A stretch of 64,000 nt of DNA, from assembly GCA_001766655.1 (NCBI GenBank), contig MJCC01000018.1:223479-287478 (forward strand). The letters run 5' to 3'. Shown in pieces: positions 39,513-49,006 of this stretch. Source of the stretch: Phytomonas francai (lineage: Eukaryota > Euglenozoa > Kinetoplastea > Trypanosomatida > Trypanosomatidae). A program made the translations under genes and the position numbers. The notes below the pieces were generated by a model, which saw only the letters and a program-made list of their open reading frames with translations, ran no database searches and was not told where the DNA came from. The number at the start of each line of letters is the position of its first letter. The first letter of the stretch is position 1.

Positions 39513-40427
39513 GCCTATATATGTATATGCAATACCCTTTTATATGTGAAGGTTAATATCGCCAACTCCTTGTAACTGTAATCAGTCTTTTTTTTTTTTA
39601 CTTCGTTTAATGACAAAAGGGAGGAGAATCACGGACTATATCATCGAAGCTGTTATCACTCGAGCCCCCCCCCCCAAAAATGAGTAAATTAAAAGCGACA
39701 CCCCCACACCCTCCTGAATTTTTTTAGACAACAAAATACAATTTTAAGAAAATATTACCTCAATATTATCATATACTTGGACTTACACCGCCAAAAACAT
39801 GACAGGCAAGTACAAATTTCCCCAACTAAGGGTTTAAGAGTAACATCACCTTTAATCTTTAGAAGGACTATTGAAACTCTAGCTTGATGTTCCCATCCCA
39901 GAAAAAAAACGAGATGCAGAGAATACATATACTGTCAAATCAACGTCACGTATTTCACAACATATTACGGCACATTTATCACTCATCCCACTCAACTGTT
40001 AGATACCTCTATGTATATATATATATATATATATACATGAGCATTAGCAAATACTGATAAATTATATTTTACTGATGTAATTTTCCCTTTATCACCAAGA
40101 CGCTTTATTTTTTTCCCATTTTTGCGTCTCCCCTTAAGGTATACACTTCACTCATACTATATAAATATATAGCTCCATGACTAACGGGAACGATAGTCAC
40201 TGGTCCCTTCTTTTTGTCCTCGAAGCACGTGCAAACCGTATAAGCTGATTGTTATATATTTACCACTATCATCTCTGCACAAAAGCAGTTACTGGGAGTA
40301 AAGGGGATAGAATTATGTTGAAACCAAATAAAATAGGCGAAAACACCGAATACCGTTCTTAACTGTTACGCGTGTGCGCCCTTGAGTCCTTAATTACCGG
40401 GTTTACCCCTCGCCGGGGTGGGTCGAC
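39484..40427. other. AT-rich spacer
   Basis: About 940 bp between SCS-alpha and eIF3j. It has a C11 run at 39665-39675 and a TA repeat at about 40014-40034. No gene or RNA recognised. Confidence 0.5.
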
Positions 40428-41357
40428 TCAGTGGGAGGGTTTTTGGTTCAGCACCTCCCACATGTGCTTGCCGAGCTGGGCCGGCGAGTGCGCGATGGTG
40501 ACGCCGGCGGCCGCCAGCGCCTCCATCTTCCCCCGCGCCGTGCCCATGCCGCCGGAGACGACGGCGCCGGCGTGGCCCATGCGCCGCCCGGGCGGCGCCG
40601 TCGCGCCGGCGATGAAGGAGACGACGGGCTTCCGCACCGGGCTGTTTTTGATGAACTCGGCGGCCTCCTCCTCGGCGGTGCCGCCGATCTCGCCGATGAG
40701 GATGACGCCGTCGGTCGCGGGGTCGGCGAAGAGGAGGCGGAGGCTGTCCGTCATGTTGGTGCCGTTGAAGGGGTCGCCGCCGATGCCGACGCAGAGCGAC
40801 TGGCCGAGCCCGACGGCCGTCGTCTGCGCGACCGCCTCGTAGGTCAGCGTGCCGCTGCGCGAGACGACGCCGACGCGGCCGGGCGTGTGGATGTGGCCGG
40901 GCATGATGCCGATCTTGCAGGCCGCGGGCTTGATGATGCCGGGGCAGTTCGGCCCGATCAGCCGCGTCTTGTTCTGCGAGAGCAGCATCGACTTGATCCG
41001 GAGCATGTCCCACTGCGGGATACCCTCGGTGATCACCACCACCAGCGGAAGCTCCGCGTCCAGCGCCTCCTCGACGGCAGCCGCGCAGAAGGCGGACGGG
41101 ACGTAGATCACGGAGGCGGTCGCCCCGGTCGCCTGAACGGCCTCCCGCACGTTCGTGAAGATCGGAAGCCCGAGGTGAATCGAGCCCGCCTTCTTAGGGT
41201 TCACCCCGCCCACCATCTTCGTCCCGTAGGCGATGGACTGCTTTGTGTGAAAGGTCCCGGCGGAACCGGTCATGCCCTGGCAAATCACCTTCGTCTCCTT
41301 GGTCACCCATCGCCGAATGGAATTGCGTGAGAACATTTCTGGAGCCTTGAGAAACAA
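40428..41357 (-). CDS. Succinyl-CoA ligase alpha subunit, mitochondrial
   Basis: 309 residues. An N-terminal Arg-containing leader ([20 protein letters not shown]) fits mitochondrial import; M8 may be the real start. The CoA-binding Rossmann motif is [11 protein letters not shown] (28-38). The active-site histidine is H262 in [13 protein letters not shown], phosphorylated in the catalytic cycle, and GPNCPGII and [10 protein letters not shown] are the usual nucleotide-side motifs. With the beta subunit (not in this window) it makes ATP or GTP from succinyl-CoA in the TCA cycle and, in trypanosomes, in the acetate:succinate CoA-transferase cycle. It is by far the most GC-rich core gene: 48 of 60 bases at 40501-40560 are G or C, against about 43% in the adjacent BRO1 gene. 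This could reflect strong codon bias for expression, gene conversion or foreign origin. Confidence 0.97.
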   Translation of the reverse strand: MFLKAPEMFSRNSIRRWVTKETKVICQGMTGSAGTFHTKQSIAYGTKMVGGVNPKKAGSIHLGLPIFTNVREAVQATGATASVIYVPSAFCAAAVEEALDAELPLVVVITEGIPQWDMLRIKSMLLSQNKTRLIGPNCPGIIKPAACKIGIMPGHIHTPGRVGVVSRSGTLTYEAVAQTTAVGLGQSLCVGIGGDPFNGTNMTDSLRLLFADPATDGVILIGEIGGTAEEEAAEFIKNSPVRKPVVSFIAGATAPPGRRMGHAGAVVSGGMGTARGKMEALAAAGVTIAHSPAQLGKHMWEVLNQKPSH

Positions 41358-41755
41358 TAAATTATATATATCTATCTATATACAGATAGATAGATGTGTT
41401 AATACTTATATATTGTTTTTTTTTTAAATATTATTAGCAAGGTAAACGTGAAAATAAATTATCAATCAGTTAAAATAAACAAAAGCCTTGAAGCTGGTGT
41501 TTGGGGGTGCGAAAAAGGGGACAATAAATTGGTTCATTTGTGGAAGGAAGGAAACAACAAAATACATGCCATAAGGCAATTTATCGTCACAAACCCAATA
41601 AAACGGAAAGCGTTTAGTCATATATTGTAGACAAGCATAAAGAATAATAATTGCAATATATATATATATATAGGCAAGCAAGCAAGAAATAACCGCTGAG
41701 GAAAAGCATATGGTAGCGAGTTTACTCATTTAAAAAAAAAAAGGAAAAATATCTA
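41358..41755. other. AT-rich spacer
   Basis: About 400 bp with TA repeats near 41365-41395 and 41656-41672. Two short opposing open frames have no features. Confidence 0.45.
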
Positions 41756-42895
41756 TTAGTTGGTCCCTAGTTGGGGAAGCCCTTCCGGAAATTCAATTTT
41801 TTCTTTAACAGCAAGAACCTGAGGTATTGGCAACGGAATCTCACCCTCTGCCATCTTTGCGTGATGAACCAGAGAATTAATTTTCCTTAACCGCTCGTCA
41901 TTTCTTTCCACTGCAGCGTAGCAGGTTTCGAGTAACTTTTCATAACCATAATAAAGCTTCATATTTTTAGTGTTTTTAACACGTTTTTGGATGTTAGCTA
42001 CTTCGTTCTTTGCCCTATTCAGAAACCAAAGCCCGTTAGAGGGAGACGAATTAAAGGCCCAAGAAGCGGCATAATTGTACCGGAGAGAGGAAAACACATC
42101 AGACTTTATTTCACATAGCACGGATATATTCCTAAAAGTTGTAGAACATTTTCTAACTCTTCCTGATAGTTCAGTGCACTGCTTGTAAAAAATAAACAGT
42201 TGATGGCATAAACTCGCAGTTAAATCAGAGCTCTGCTTTAACTCTGTCCCAATTGAGCGCATTGTTCCAATTTCTTGTGCCTGTGCAAGGGATAGAGTTT
42301 CAAGAAAGTTAAAAAACGCTATAACATCATCCGGTGCATACGGCATCTCGGCAACTCCAATAGGTCGAAGCTTTATATCATCTGCAATGTTTCTAGCAAG
42401 AGAAAAATAACCTGCAGCCCTAAGCAACACGCGGTACGAATCTTTCTCAAGGCTAGACATACCTCCAACCTTGGCTCGAACACAAAGAAGATTCTGAGCT
42501 ACATTCACAAAGTATCCGGCTATGTTATAATAAATCGCCATAAGTTCATGCCTGTAATCGTCGTAAGCCGTGCATTGGTCTTCACCCAAAGGTGAAGACC
42601 ATGTGTAAAAATATTTAGCAGCAAAAGAAGGAAACAGTTTAACCATCTTTATCAAACCACTTACATATGAGTCAACATATTCGATTATTTTTACGCTGGG
42701 GGTAGATTCAAGCGTCAGACTATCCGGAGTCTGCTTCTTAATAGTGCTGAAGGCATGCAAGCATTCAATCCGCTTTTTTTCAAGCATTTTTATTTCGCTA
42801 GGTGGAATATCAACCCCAATTTGATTGTTTTGAGAAACTCCTTTAGCCTCCTTTAGGGGAATTGTGACAAATATATATTTTGTTCTAGAAGTCAT
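41756..42895 (-). CDS. BRO1-domain protein (ALIX/BROX-like)
   Basis: 379 residues comprising essentially a BRO1 domain: a boomerang-shaped helical solenoid. The family pattern is seen in FAAKYFYTWSSPLGEDQCTA, ELMAIYYNIAGYFVNVAQNL (the conserved Tyr/Asn-rich helix where BRO1 domains bind ESCRT-III), VLLRAAGYFSLARNIADDI, and FLETLSLAQAQEIG (LSLAQAQE is a strong BRO1 signature). No V domain or proline-rich tail follows, so it resembles mammalian BROX rather than ALIX. BROX ends in a CaaX box, and here the protein ends QLGTN without one. It would recruit ESCRT-III to endosomes or other membranes for budding, repair or cytokinesis. The absence of an anchoring tail leaves its membrane target open. 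Confidence 0.85.
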   Translation of the reverse strand: MTSRTKYIFVTIPLKEAKGVSQNNQIGVDIPPSEIKMLEKKRIECLHAFSTIKKQTPDSLTLESTPSVKIIEYVDSYVSGLIKMVKLFPSFAAKYFYTWSSPLGEDQCTAYDDYRHELMAIYYNIAGYFVNVAQNLLCVRAKVGGMSSLEKDSYRVLLRAAGYFSLARNIADDIKLRPIGVAEMPYAPDDVIAFFNFLETLSLAQAQEIGTMRSIGTELKQSSDLTASLCHQLFIFYKQCTELSGRVRKCSTTFRNISVLCEIKSDVFSSLRYNYAASWAFNSSPSNGLWFLNRAKNEVANIQKRVKNTKNMKLYYGYEKLLETCYAAVERNDERLRKINSLVHHAKMAEGEIPLPIPQVLAVKEKIEFPEGLPQLGTN

Positions 42896-43035
42896 GTCAT
42901 AAAAAATAATCTACCATGTGCAAATGTAAAGAAGTCTTTTTTAGACATCCCTATGCATTAAAAAATTGTTTGTATGGAAGAAATAAATGGAATGTGAAGC
43001 ACCGAGTTCTTATTTTTAGAGCTTCAAGAATACAT

Positions 43036-43102
43036 TTATTATTATTATTATTATTATTTTGAATGATTGACTAAATACCCACTCGTCATCACTCTTTTGA
43101 TA

Positions 43103-43141
<39 letters not shown>

Positions 43142-43155
43142 ATATATATATATAT
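43036..43155. repeat. Compound microsatellites (ATT)n, (AAAT)n and (TA)n
   Basis: ATT repeats at about 43036-43060, AAAT repeats at 43103-43144 and TA repeats at 43143-43155, just downstream of the coiled-coil gene's stop. Confidence 0.95.
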
Positions 43156-43166
43156 GTATATGTATA

Positions 43167-43907
43167 TCAGTCATCAAGTACTGCACAGCATTCATCTAAT
43201 AACATGCAAAGCTCATGATTTGGCGTAACTTGGGCCACTTTTCTTCTCCCATGATCAGATACAGAAGAATTGCAGGTGATAGTTGCCTTTTCTTGATCAT
43301 CTATAGGAAGGATATCTTTTGTTGTGAGATAATTCAAGTAGAGCTGTTCACTACTTCCAGCCCTTTGCAAGCTTATCACAAAATATTTATTGATTTCTTC
43401 TATTTGAATGATTTGTCTAGACTTTTCTTCCTCTGCTTCTAAAAGAAGGATTGACTTTTCAAACGTCATCCTCTGAGTTTGAATTTTTGTCCTGTTTTTA
43501 AGTGTTTCAAGTTTTGGAACCAAGTTGTTTAATTGAAGCAAGTAAGCATCGAGTCTGCTCCTCACTTGACCCAAATTGAGCTCAGTTTGATAAATTGTAT
43601 TTTTTATATTCTCATCCAAAATACAACAGATTTTCCATAGATCCGTATCATTATCAACAGTTTGAGTTGAAGTGGTATTCATTTCCACAAAGAACTCGCA
43701 TCCCTGATTTTTTTTTTCGACATTGACTTGTGTGCTGGCGTTTGAAGTGGTTGTTCTATCAGTTTGTGTTTGAAAACTTGTTTTCACGGGACTAGAAAAT
43801 CCTACATGGATGGGCTCCTCAAAAAAGTGAGATGAATCCCATTTTACTGAGTTCAAAATTTCATCTAGTGTACTTATTGTTGAAAGTGTGCGTAGTTGTT
43901 CATCCAT
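43167..43907 (-). CDS. Coiled-coil protein with three dynein-light-chain-type TQT motifs
   Basis: 246 residues with no recognised domain. The N-terminal 90 residues are low-complexity and Ser/Thr-rich with three motifs of the LC8 (DYNLL) consensus: FQTQTD (T47-Q48-T49), NASTQVN (T59-Q60-V61) and TSTQTVD (T81-Q82-T83), spaced 12 and 22 residues apart. Two are followed directly or one residue later by Asp. From about residue 95 to 185 the sequence is rich in heptad-like Leu/Ile/Val with charged residues (IKNTIYQTELNLGQVRSRLD, LQLNNLVPKLETLKNRTKIQ), a likely coiled coil. LC8 dimers cross-link such tandem motifs and zip chains into rods, as in Nup159 and dynein intermediate chain. A role as a basal-body, flagellar or kinetochore scaffold is an inference. 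LC8 binding is predicted from motifs only. Confidence 0.8.
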   Translation of the reverse strand: MDEQLRTLSTISTLDEILNSVKWDSSHFFEEPIHVGFSSPVKTSFQTQTDRTTTSNASTQVNVEKKNQGCEFFVEMNTTSTQTVDNDTDLWKICCILDENIKNTIYQTELNLGQVRSRLDAYLLQLNNLVPKLETLKNRTKIQTQRMTFEKSILLLEAEEEKSRQIIQIEEINKYFVISLQRAGSSEQLYLNYLTTKDILPIDDQEKATITCNSSVSDHGRRKVAQVTPNHELCMLLDECCAVLDD

Positions 43908-43927
43908 CTATAGTTTCTATGCGTAAT

Positions 43928-43961
43928 ACTATTATTATTATTATTATTACTATTACTATTT
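43928..43961. repeat. (ATT)n microsatellite, imperfect
   Basis: ATT units with occasional C interruptions just upstream of the coiled-coil gene's start. Confidence 0.9.
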
Positions 43962-44198
43962 TAATAATAATACTAATAAAATTAATATTATTATTAAGAA
44001 TTTAAACAAAAATAAAAATAGAAAGCAATAAAAGAATATCACGTGAGGAAAGGATTGTTTTCATACCATTTGAAAAGTATCTGCAAATTTTTTATTCGAA
44101 AAAAATTCATTGGGAAAAAATGATGACCATAACCTGATACCAAAAAAAAAAGGCAATACTTCGACATTCGAATCGGGAAAATTTTTTCATCGTTTCCA

Positions 44199-44912
44199 CT
44201 AGGAAGAGCTCTGTCTCATTCCGCTGTAATTATTTTTTCCAAAATAACCAGCTGGCCTTCCTTCATATCGTGGAGAAAGATTAGATTTAGGTTGCATTCC
44301 CATTTCCTTAAATGGACTTTTGCTCGCATCACTATCTGTGATCTCATCAATGTTCCAGTCTTTTGGACGTACTGATTCCGTGTGCGAAAGGTGATCATCG
44401 TCTTCGATAGCGTAAATTTGAGTGTTTGAGGATATTCCATAAAAGTCCAGCGATTTGTTCTCGTCAAGCTCTTTCCCATTAATAGATAGATGGAATTTAC
44501 TCGTACATAGGTAAGGAGACTGATTCTCGATTATCACACTATCTATAACTTCTTTAATTGTTGCATCTTTAGAAACCATTACTTGCACAACTTGCAGCCT
44601 TGGCTCCCATCCACTAGTTACCCACACATTTGTCTTGAATCGAATACGCAAGGGTATCAAAAATTGCACTTGAGGGTCGTCAACAACAGAGCGCCAATAA
44701 TGTCGTTCGTTCTCTTTTAGAATAGTCTCAACAGCCCCCATATAAAAGCGCGTGTCGCCAGGCGTAGCAGCACGAATTGGGCCAGGGTAGGATTCTGACC
44801 TCATAAAACGCTGGTGGGATTCGAAAGCTTCTTGCTCATATTGAGTTAATTTGCTTCCCTTTAGTAACAAAGGGGATGTAACCCTAAAAAAAAGTCTTGC
44901 ACCGGGCTTCAT
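44199..44912 (-). CDS. Ubiquitin-like-domain protein of unknown function
   Basis: 237 residues. A predicted beta-grasp segment lies at about 106-170: LQVVQVMVSKDATIKEVIDS, then FHLSINGKELDENKSLDFYG and SNTQIYAIEDD. The order strand-strand-helix-strand-strand and the spacing of Gly-Lys-Glu-Leu match ubiquitin-like folds, where the LxINGKxL turn corresponds to ubiquitin's LIFAGKQL. It lacks a C-terminal Gly-Gly, so it is not conjugated. The N-terminal 100 residues (basic start, then RFYMGAVETILKENERHYWR) and the disordered C terminus show no motif. It is the first gene of the left transcription unit, next to the strand switch. Function cannot be inferred beyond possible docking to a ubiquitin-binding partner. 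Confidence 0.75.
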   Translation of the reverse strand: MKPGARLFFRVTSPLLLKGSKLTQYEQEAFESHQRFMRSESYPGPIRAATPGDTRFYMGAVETILKENERHYWRSVVDDPQVQFLIPLRIRFKTNVWVTSGWEPRLQVVQVMVSKDATIKEVIDSVIIENQSPYLCTSKFHLSINGKELDENKSLDFYGISSNTQIYAIEDDDHLSHTESVRPKDWNIDEITDSDASKSPFKEMGMQPKSNLSPRYEGRPAGYFGKNNYSGMRQSSS

Positions 44913-45479
44913 AAATACTACTGGCTAAACTAAATAATATTAATAATAAAAAAATAAAGAGACGCGATAAAATTAGCGACGATGATTTTTCCACACCTAC
45001 TTTTTTTTTTTTGGTTACCCATACAATATTAAAAAATAAAAGAATACCTATTTTCGTGCCCTGGATTCCCCTTGGCACTGTCTGACTCGATCTGTTTGGC
45101 AGAAAATTTAGATATTTAAACGTTTACAGGGTGGGGGGGGGGAGGGGGGGGCTGTTTTGTAGGAATAGGTATTTTCCCACTTGTAAAAAGGGTGGGGGGC
45201 TGCTGATGGGGTATTTTTGCTTTGTTGCGTTTTTTAATTGTCTTACCCCTGGATTATTGTTTGCATTTATTTTTATTAATTAATCATAGGGATGCGTGCG
45301 GTATTCCGATAAGTTGTACGTCTTTAGTCGTTTGATCGGTTTTCATTTTTTAAATGGTATTAAAATAATGGGATTCATAGTGCGTCTTTATGTGTATCTA
45401 TATATAAGAATGTATATCTGATCCTTTTTTCACCCTCTAGTAAAATTTTTGGTGAATTAAAATTCCGTTCTTTGCATGA
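44913..45479. promoter_or_regulatory. Divergent strand-switch region, likely polymerase II initiation zone
   Basis: Genes at 44199-44912 (minus) and 45480-46805 (plus) point away from each other, and all genes on either side keep their strand to the end of the window. The gap holds G-rich stretches on the plus strand at 45129-45152 (runs of 10 and 8 G) and 45187-45210, plus T-runs near 45000. In trypanosomatids divergent strand switches are the usual sites of transcription initiation by RNA polymerase II, marked by histone variants rather than core promoter motifs. No TATA-like or initiator motif was assumed. Confidence 0.75.
45424..45440 (+). promoter_or_regulatory. Predicted trans-splice acceptor of the CLP1-family mRNA
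   Basis: A pyrimidine tract (CTTTTTTCACCCTCT) ends in AG at 45439-45440, 39 nt before the ATG at 45480. Confidence 0.65.
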
Positions 45480-46805
45480 ATGGAAGCAAACGACAGCGTC
45501 ACTCAAAATAGTACAGTTACCATACAGCTTTCTGCCGAAAGCGAGTTTTTTATCAAGGTACCGCAAAGTGAGCCAAACTGCTCTGCAAGGATAGTAGTTC
45601 AATCTTCTAGTGGTAGCGAGACTCGTGTGGAGTTTCTAGGAGCACCTCTATTTGTTGACGTTTCATATTACTTGATCCCCGGGGAGCAGGTCGTGTTATT
45701 TTCATGGACTAATGCTGTTGTTTTAGTTGAAGGCTCTCCTTTACTACTAAGGAATGTGTTTCGAATTACAACAAAATCCTTAAACAAAGCTATAATAGAA
45801 TACCATTCTTTTCTCCACGAGGTAAGGGCAGCATCTGAAAAAGGCCTGTGTGAGGGCCCTATCACACTTCTCTGTGGTAGGGATGATTCGTCAAAGGTGA
45901 ATACAGCAAAAACATTATGCAATTATGCGACAAGGACAGGTTGGAAGCCATTGCTCATTGACTTGGATTGCAAACGATCATCAATATTAGGGATTCCTGG
46001 TTCAGTCAGTGCCTCAATTGTTGAGTTCCCTATAACATTGGACGAGGTATTCTCTCAAACTCATGTTTCCATTACATTTTTTGTGGGGACAACCGAGCCA
46101 CAATATCAGACAGAAGAAAAAGTGCTGTCTCCATCATATGTTCATTATTCACACTTCCTTTTGAACTGCTGCAATGATCGCCTCTCAAAGCATAGATCGG
46201 ATATTTTTGGATGGAGTGGTATGATTATCATAGTACCTGAGCTGAGAGACAATGCGGCTGTCAATTTCATCACAGAGATTGTTGAAGCCCATGGTGTTAG
46301 CCATATACTGACATTTGGTGATGACTATCTCTTCCACAAGCTGCACACACAGTACTCTGTGAGGGGGGATTTGCATGGAAAAGGCAAGGTACAGGTTGAT
46401 CGCATTTCTAAAGGGCACTCCTCTATTCCCTTTCCACCACTAGAGCAGATGCTACCTCGTATTTTCCATAATTATTTCCATGGCTCTGGGCCAATTATTA
46501 TGCAACCATCTCAATGGTTGAAGTCCTTTGAAACGATCGAAATTCTTTGCTTCAAAGAGAGTAACAATCAGGTTCAGTTAATTACTGTTGAAAGGCAAGA
46601 ACTTCAGGGAATTGTTGGCTGTATTGGTGCATTATTTCATTTTAACAAGATTGGCACCCCCCTAAGTTCCTCGCCGTTCGCATATGTAAGGGTGCATTCA
46701 ATTGAATCTACTGGGGTGGTTCTTTTAACTACCACCCCATTTACTTTCCCGTCTGACCGTTTAATCCTTGTGATAGGAACAGTACGTTGGATCACAAGCA
46801 CCTGA
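45480..46805 (+). CDS. CLP1: CLP1-family mRNA 3'-end processing protein with a degenerate P-loop
   Basis: 441 residues with CLP1 order: N-terminal beta domain (TIQLSAESEFFIKVP, GEQVVLFSWTNAVVLVEG), central P-loop domain and C-terminal domain (RIFHNYFHG matches the human IREYFYG; YVRVHSIESTGVVLLTTTPF ends the fold). The central motif LLCGRDDSSKVNT stands where human CLP1 has GPTDVGKST: the lysine (K139) is kept, but the invariant glycine before it is Ser and the following Ser/Thr is Val. The next motif LLIDLDCKRSSILGIPG matches YVELDVGQGSVSIPG. CLP1 bridges cleavage factors at the poly(A) site and, in animals, phosphorylates RNA 5' ends. The altered P-loop suggests a structural, perhaps non-catalytic protein, as proposed for yeast Clp1. 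It could be a second CLP1 paralogue. Confidence 0.85.
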   Translation: MEANDSVTQNSTVTIQLSAESEFFIKVPQSEPNCSARIVVQSSSGSETRVEFLGAPLFVDVSYYLIPGEQVVLFSWTNAVVLVEGSPLLLRNVFRITTKSLNKAIIEYHSFLHEVRAASEKGLCEGPITLLCGRDDSSKVNTAKTLCNYATRTGWKPLLIDLDCKRSSILGIPGSVSASIVEFPITLDEVFSQTHVSITFFVGTTEPQYQTEEKVLSPSYVHYSHFLLNCCNDRLSKHRSDIFGWSGMIIIVPELRDNAAVNFITEIVEAHGVSHILTFGDDYLFHKLHTQYSVRGDLHGKGKVQVDRISKGHSSIPFPPLEQMLPRIFHNYFHGSGPIIMQPSQWLKSFETIEILCFKESNNQVQLITVERQELQGIVGCIGALFHFNKIGTPLSSSPFAYVRVHSIESTGVVLLTTTPFTFPSDRLILVIGTVRWITST

Positions 46806-46932
46806 ACAACACAGCGAGGAATTTTAAGAGTAAGTGTATGCACGTATTATTTCGCCTAAAAAACTGATCTCGAAAATCATTCCGAAAAGAGTCAAGATTC
46901 ATATTAACTGCCTCGATTTTTCATTTTTTAAT

Positions 46933-46978
46933 TTTCTCTTTCTCTTCCCTCCCTCAATTTCACCTTAAAAATCTTTAG
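46933..46978 (+). promoter_or_regulatory. Predicted trans-splice acceptor of the VPS33 mRNA
   Basis: A long pyrimidine-rich tract (TTCTCTTTCTCTTCCCTCCC region) ends in an AG at 46977-46978, with another AG at 46988-46989; ATG at 47025. Confidence 0.65.
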
Positions 46979-47024
46979 GAAAACTACAGGTACGACTATC
47001 CACTAGAAAAGGGGTAAAACATTA

Positions 47025-48809
47025 ATGTTTCCTGAGCAAAGTCCAAATACGGTTAATATTTTTAGGGAGCAGGTCCTTAAAGACTTTAATATCTTGCTGG
47101 AAAATGTTACCGCTTCAGATAGCAAGGTAATTGTGTTTCTTGAGACAAACATATACTTAGCGTTGGAACGAATGAATATCCTTGCCAATGCGGCGATTGG
47201 AAGAAAGAATTTAGTAGGCTTTTTCCGATTCCAAGAAAATGTTGATTGCCTCTTTGCACAGCACGTTATTTATTTTCTCACCCCTGATGTTGAGAAGTTG
47301 CGTGCGTTTGTTGTGCACCTTTTGTCATACACCCGTCATTTCCCTAAAGCTGTTCCCCAGGTTTATTTTGTACCGCAAAAACCTTTAATGGTAGAAAAAA
47401 TTCTTGAGGGCGATTTCAAGCTGAAGGAAACGTTTTCCGAATTGAAGATAGGTGAGTTTGATTTCGACATGATATCGCTAGCGGAGGACCTTTTTTCTAT
47501 GGAGCAGCCCCTTATATTTAAGCACTTATTTCTAGATGGAGACAAGACTAGCCTGAAGTGGATCGCTCGACTCTTGCTTAAGTTGCAAAGCACTCAGCTC
47601 GGTACAATTCCAATTATCCGAGGAAAGGGCAAAAACGCTGCTCGAGTGGTTAATATACTTGAATACCTGCAGGACGAAGTTGGGCAAGACTTTTTAAGCA
47701 ATATTCCATCCGAGGTTGAAGCATTATATATTGTTGACCGCACTCTTGATCTAGTTACCCCCTTGATGACGCAGTTGACGTACGAGGGGTTAATTGATGA
47801 GTTTTACGGTATTTCCTGCGGGGAGGTAACGTTCCCTTTTAGCTTGAATGAGAACACGAATAGCGGTGCGATTTCTAACCAGACTGTAGTGCTCGACACT
47901 TTTGACAAGGTATTCTCTGAAATTCGTGATAAAAACTTCCTTACAGTTGGCTCTATATTGTACAAAAAATCTGTTTGGGTAAAAAATCACTACGAAAGGC
48001 GAAAAGAGGTACGGCAACTTAAGGAACTAAAGGAGTTTATGAAAGGCTTACCAGAAATGCAGGAATATCATCGAATGATTAGTCAGCATACCGTTATCGC
48101 ATCTGAAATAGGGAAAGTAACACAAGGTTTGGAGTTCCGAAAAAAAATACAAATTGAACAATACATTGTTCAACAAAGAAATGACAAAGAGGTGTTTGAG
48201 TTCATTGAGGACATGATCAACAGAAAGGATCCCTTTTACTCTGTCGTGCGTATGCTTTCTTTGTATTCTCTTGTAAATGGGGGACTGAAAGGCAGGGAGT
48301 ATGATTCTTTCAAAGAATTGTTGATGCTTTCGTATGGCATTCCACACGTCATGAACGCTTTCTCCATTTTGGAATCGTGTGGGTTTCTGACAAAGTACGA
48401 GGGCAAGACTAGCTACCCGTTTCTTAGAAAACAATACCGAACGTGGAATGCTACACTGAAGGAGCAGCAGCCCGATGATATTGCCTATGCCTACAGTGGG
48501 TATGCTTCCTTACTTGTAAGGCTATTTGAAAAGCTTCTATCATCTGCACATTCTGAGTCCACCGTTGATAGCATCATGAACCAGTTCCCCGGTGAAAAAT
48601 CCGAAATCCGAAACATGGTGGAGTCAGTCGGGGATTCAAGGGCAATAATGTTTTTTGTTATCGGTGGGCTTACCGCTGCCGAGTTAAGTTCCATGCGGTT
48701 TATTCAGAGCCAGATGGCAAATGCTGGGAGGTATCGGCGCATTATAGTTGCCACGACGGATATTTGCAGTGGCAAGCGGCTGGTATCATCAGTTATTTCC
48801 TTGGATTAG
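47025..48809 (+). CDS. VPS33: VPS33, Sec1/Munc18 protein of HOPS/CORVET complexes
   Basis: 594 residues, matching human VPS33A (596). The SM-family core signature IVDRTLDLVTPLMTQLTYEG followed by LIDEFYGI is that of VPS33 (VPS45 and Sec1 differ here). Domain 1 is at about 1-150 (VIVFLETNIYLALERM, VYFVPQKPLMVEKILE), the middle helical arm at about 230-450, and the end carries FVIGGLTAAELSSMRFIQ and RRIIVATTDICSG, both typical of the family. VPS33 templates SNARE assembly within the class C core (with VPS11, VPS16, VPS18) for fusion of endosomes and lysosomes. The full length and retained signatures suggest normal function in the endolysosomal pathway. Confidence 0.93.
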   Translation: MFPEQSPNTVNIFREQVLKDFNILLENVTASDSKVIVFLETNIYLALERMNILANAAIGRKNLVGFFRFQENVDCLFAQHVIYFLTPDVEKLRAFVVHLLSYTRHFPKAVPQVYFVPQKPLMVEKILEGDFKLKETFSELKIGEFDFDMISLAEDLFSMEQPLIFKHLFLDGDKTSLKWIARLLLKLQSTQLGTIPIIRGKGKNAARVVNILEYLQDEVGQDFLSNIPSEVEALYIVDRTLDLVTPLMTQLTYEGLIDEFYGISCGEVTFPFSLNENTNSGAISNQTVVLDTFDKVFSEIRDKNFLTVGSILYKKSVWVKNHYERRKEVRQLKELKEFMKGLPEMQEYHRMISQHTVIASEIGKVTQGLEFRKKIQIEQYIVQQRNDKEVFEFIEDMINRKDPFYSVVRMLSLYSLVNGGLKGREYDSFKELLMLSYGIPHVMNAFSILESCGFLTKYEGKTSYPFLRKQYRTWNATLKEQQPDDIAYAYSGYASLLVRLFEKLLSSAHSESTVDSIMNQFPGEKSEIRNMVESVGDSRAIMFFVIGGLTAAELSSMRFIQSQMANAGRYRRIIVATTDICSGKRLVSSVISLD

Positions 48810-49006
48810 AATGCCTAATCATACATATATATCTATACATTAGTATACTTATTTTAAGCGGGGATAGTTATTTATTCGATGTTCCATTATCCCTAAAGCT
48901 TATTTCTTTTTTTTCTTCGAGCCTTTTTTTTTTCCTATCAAATACAAGAGCAATAGGTGCTTAGAATCATTTCAATCATTCTCTTATCATCTGTTATAGC
49001 ATTATT

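Noticed and set aside
40431..41330. 299-codon plus-strand open frame opposite succinyl-CoA ligase alpha
   Set aside because: It arises because the true gene is so GC-rich that antisense stops are rare; the peptide is low-complexity Arg/Ala/Gly/Asp with no domain.
43103..43155. Tandem repeats as a CRISPR array
   Set aside because: Simple AAAT and TA microsatellites without spacers; eukaryotic DNA.
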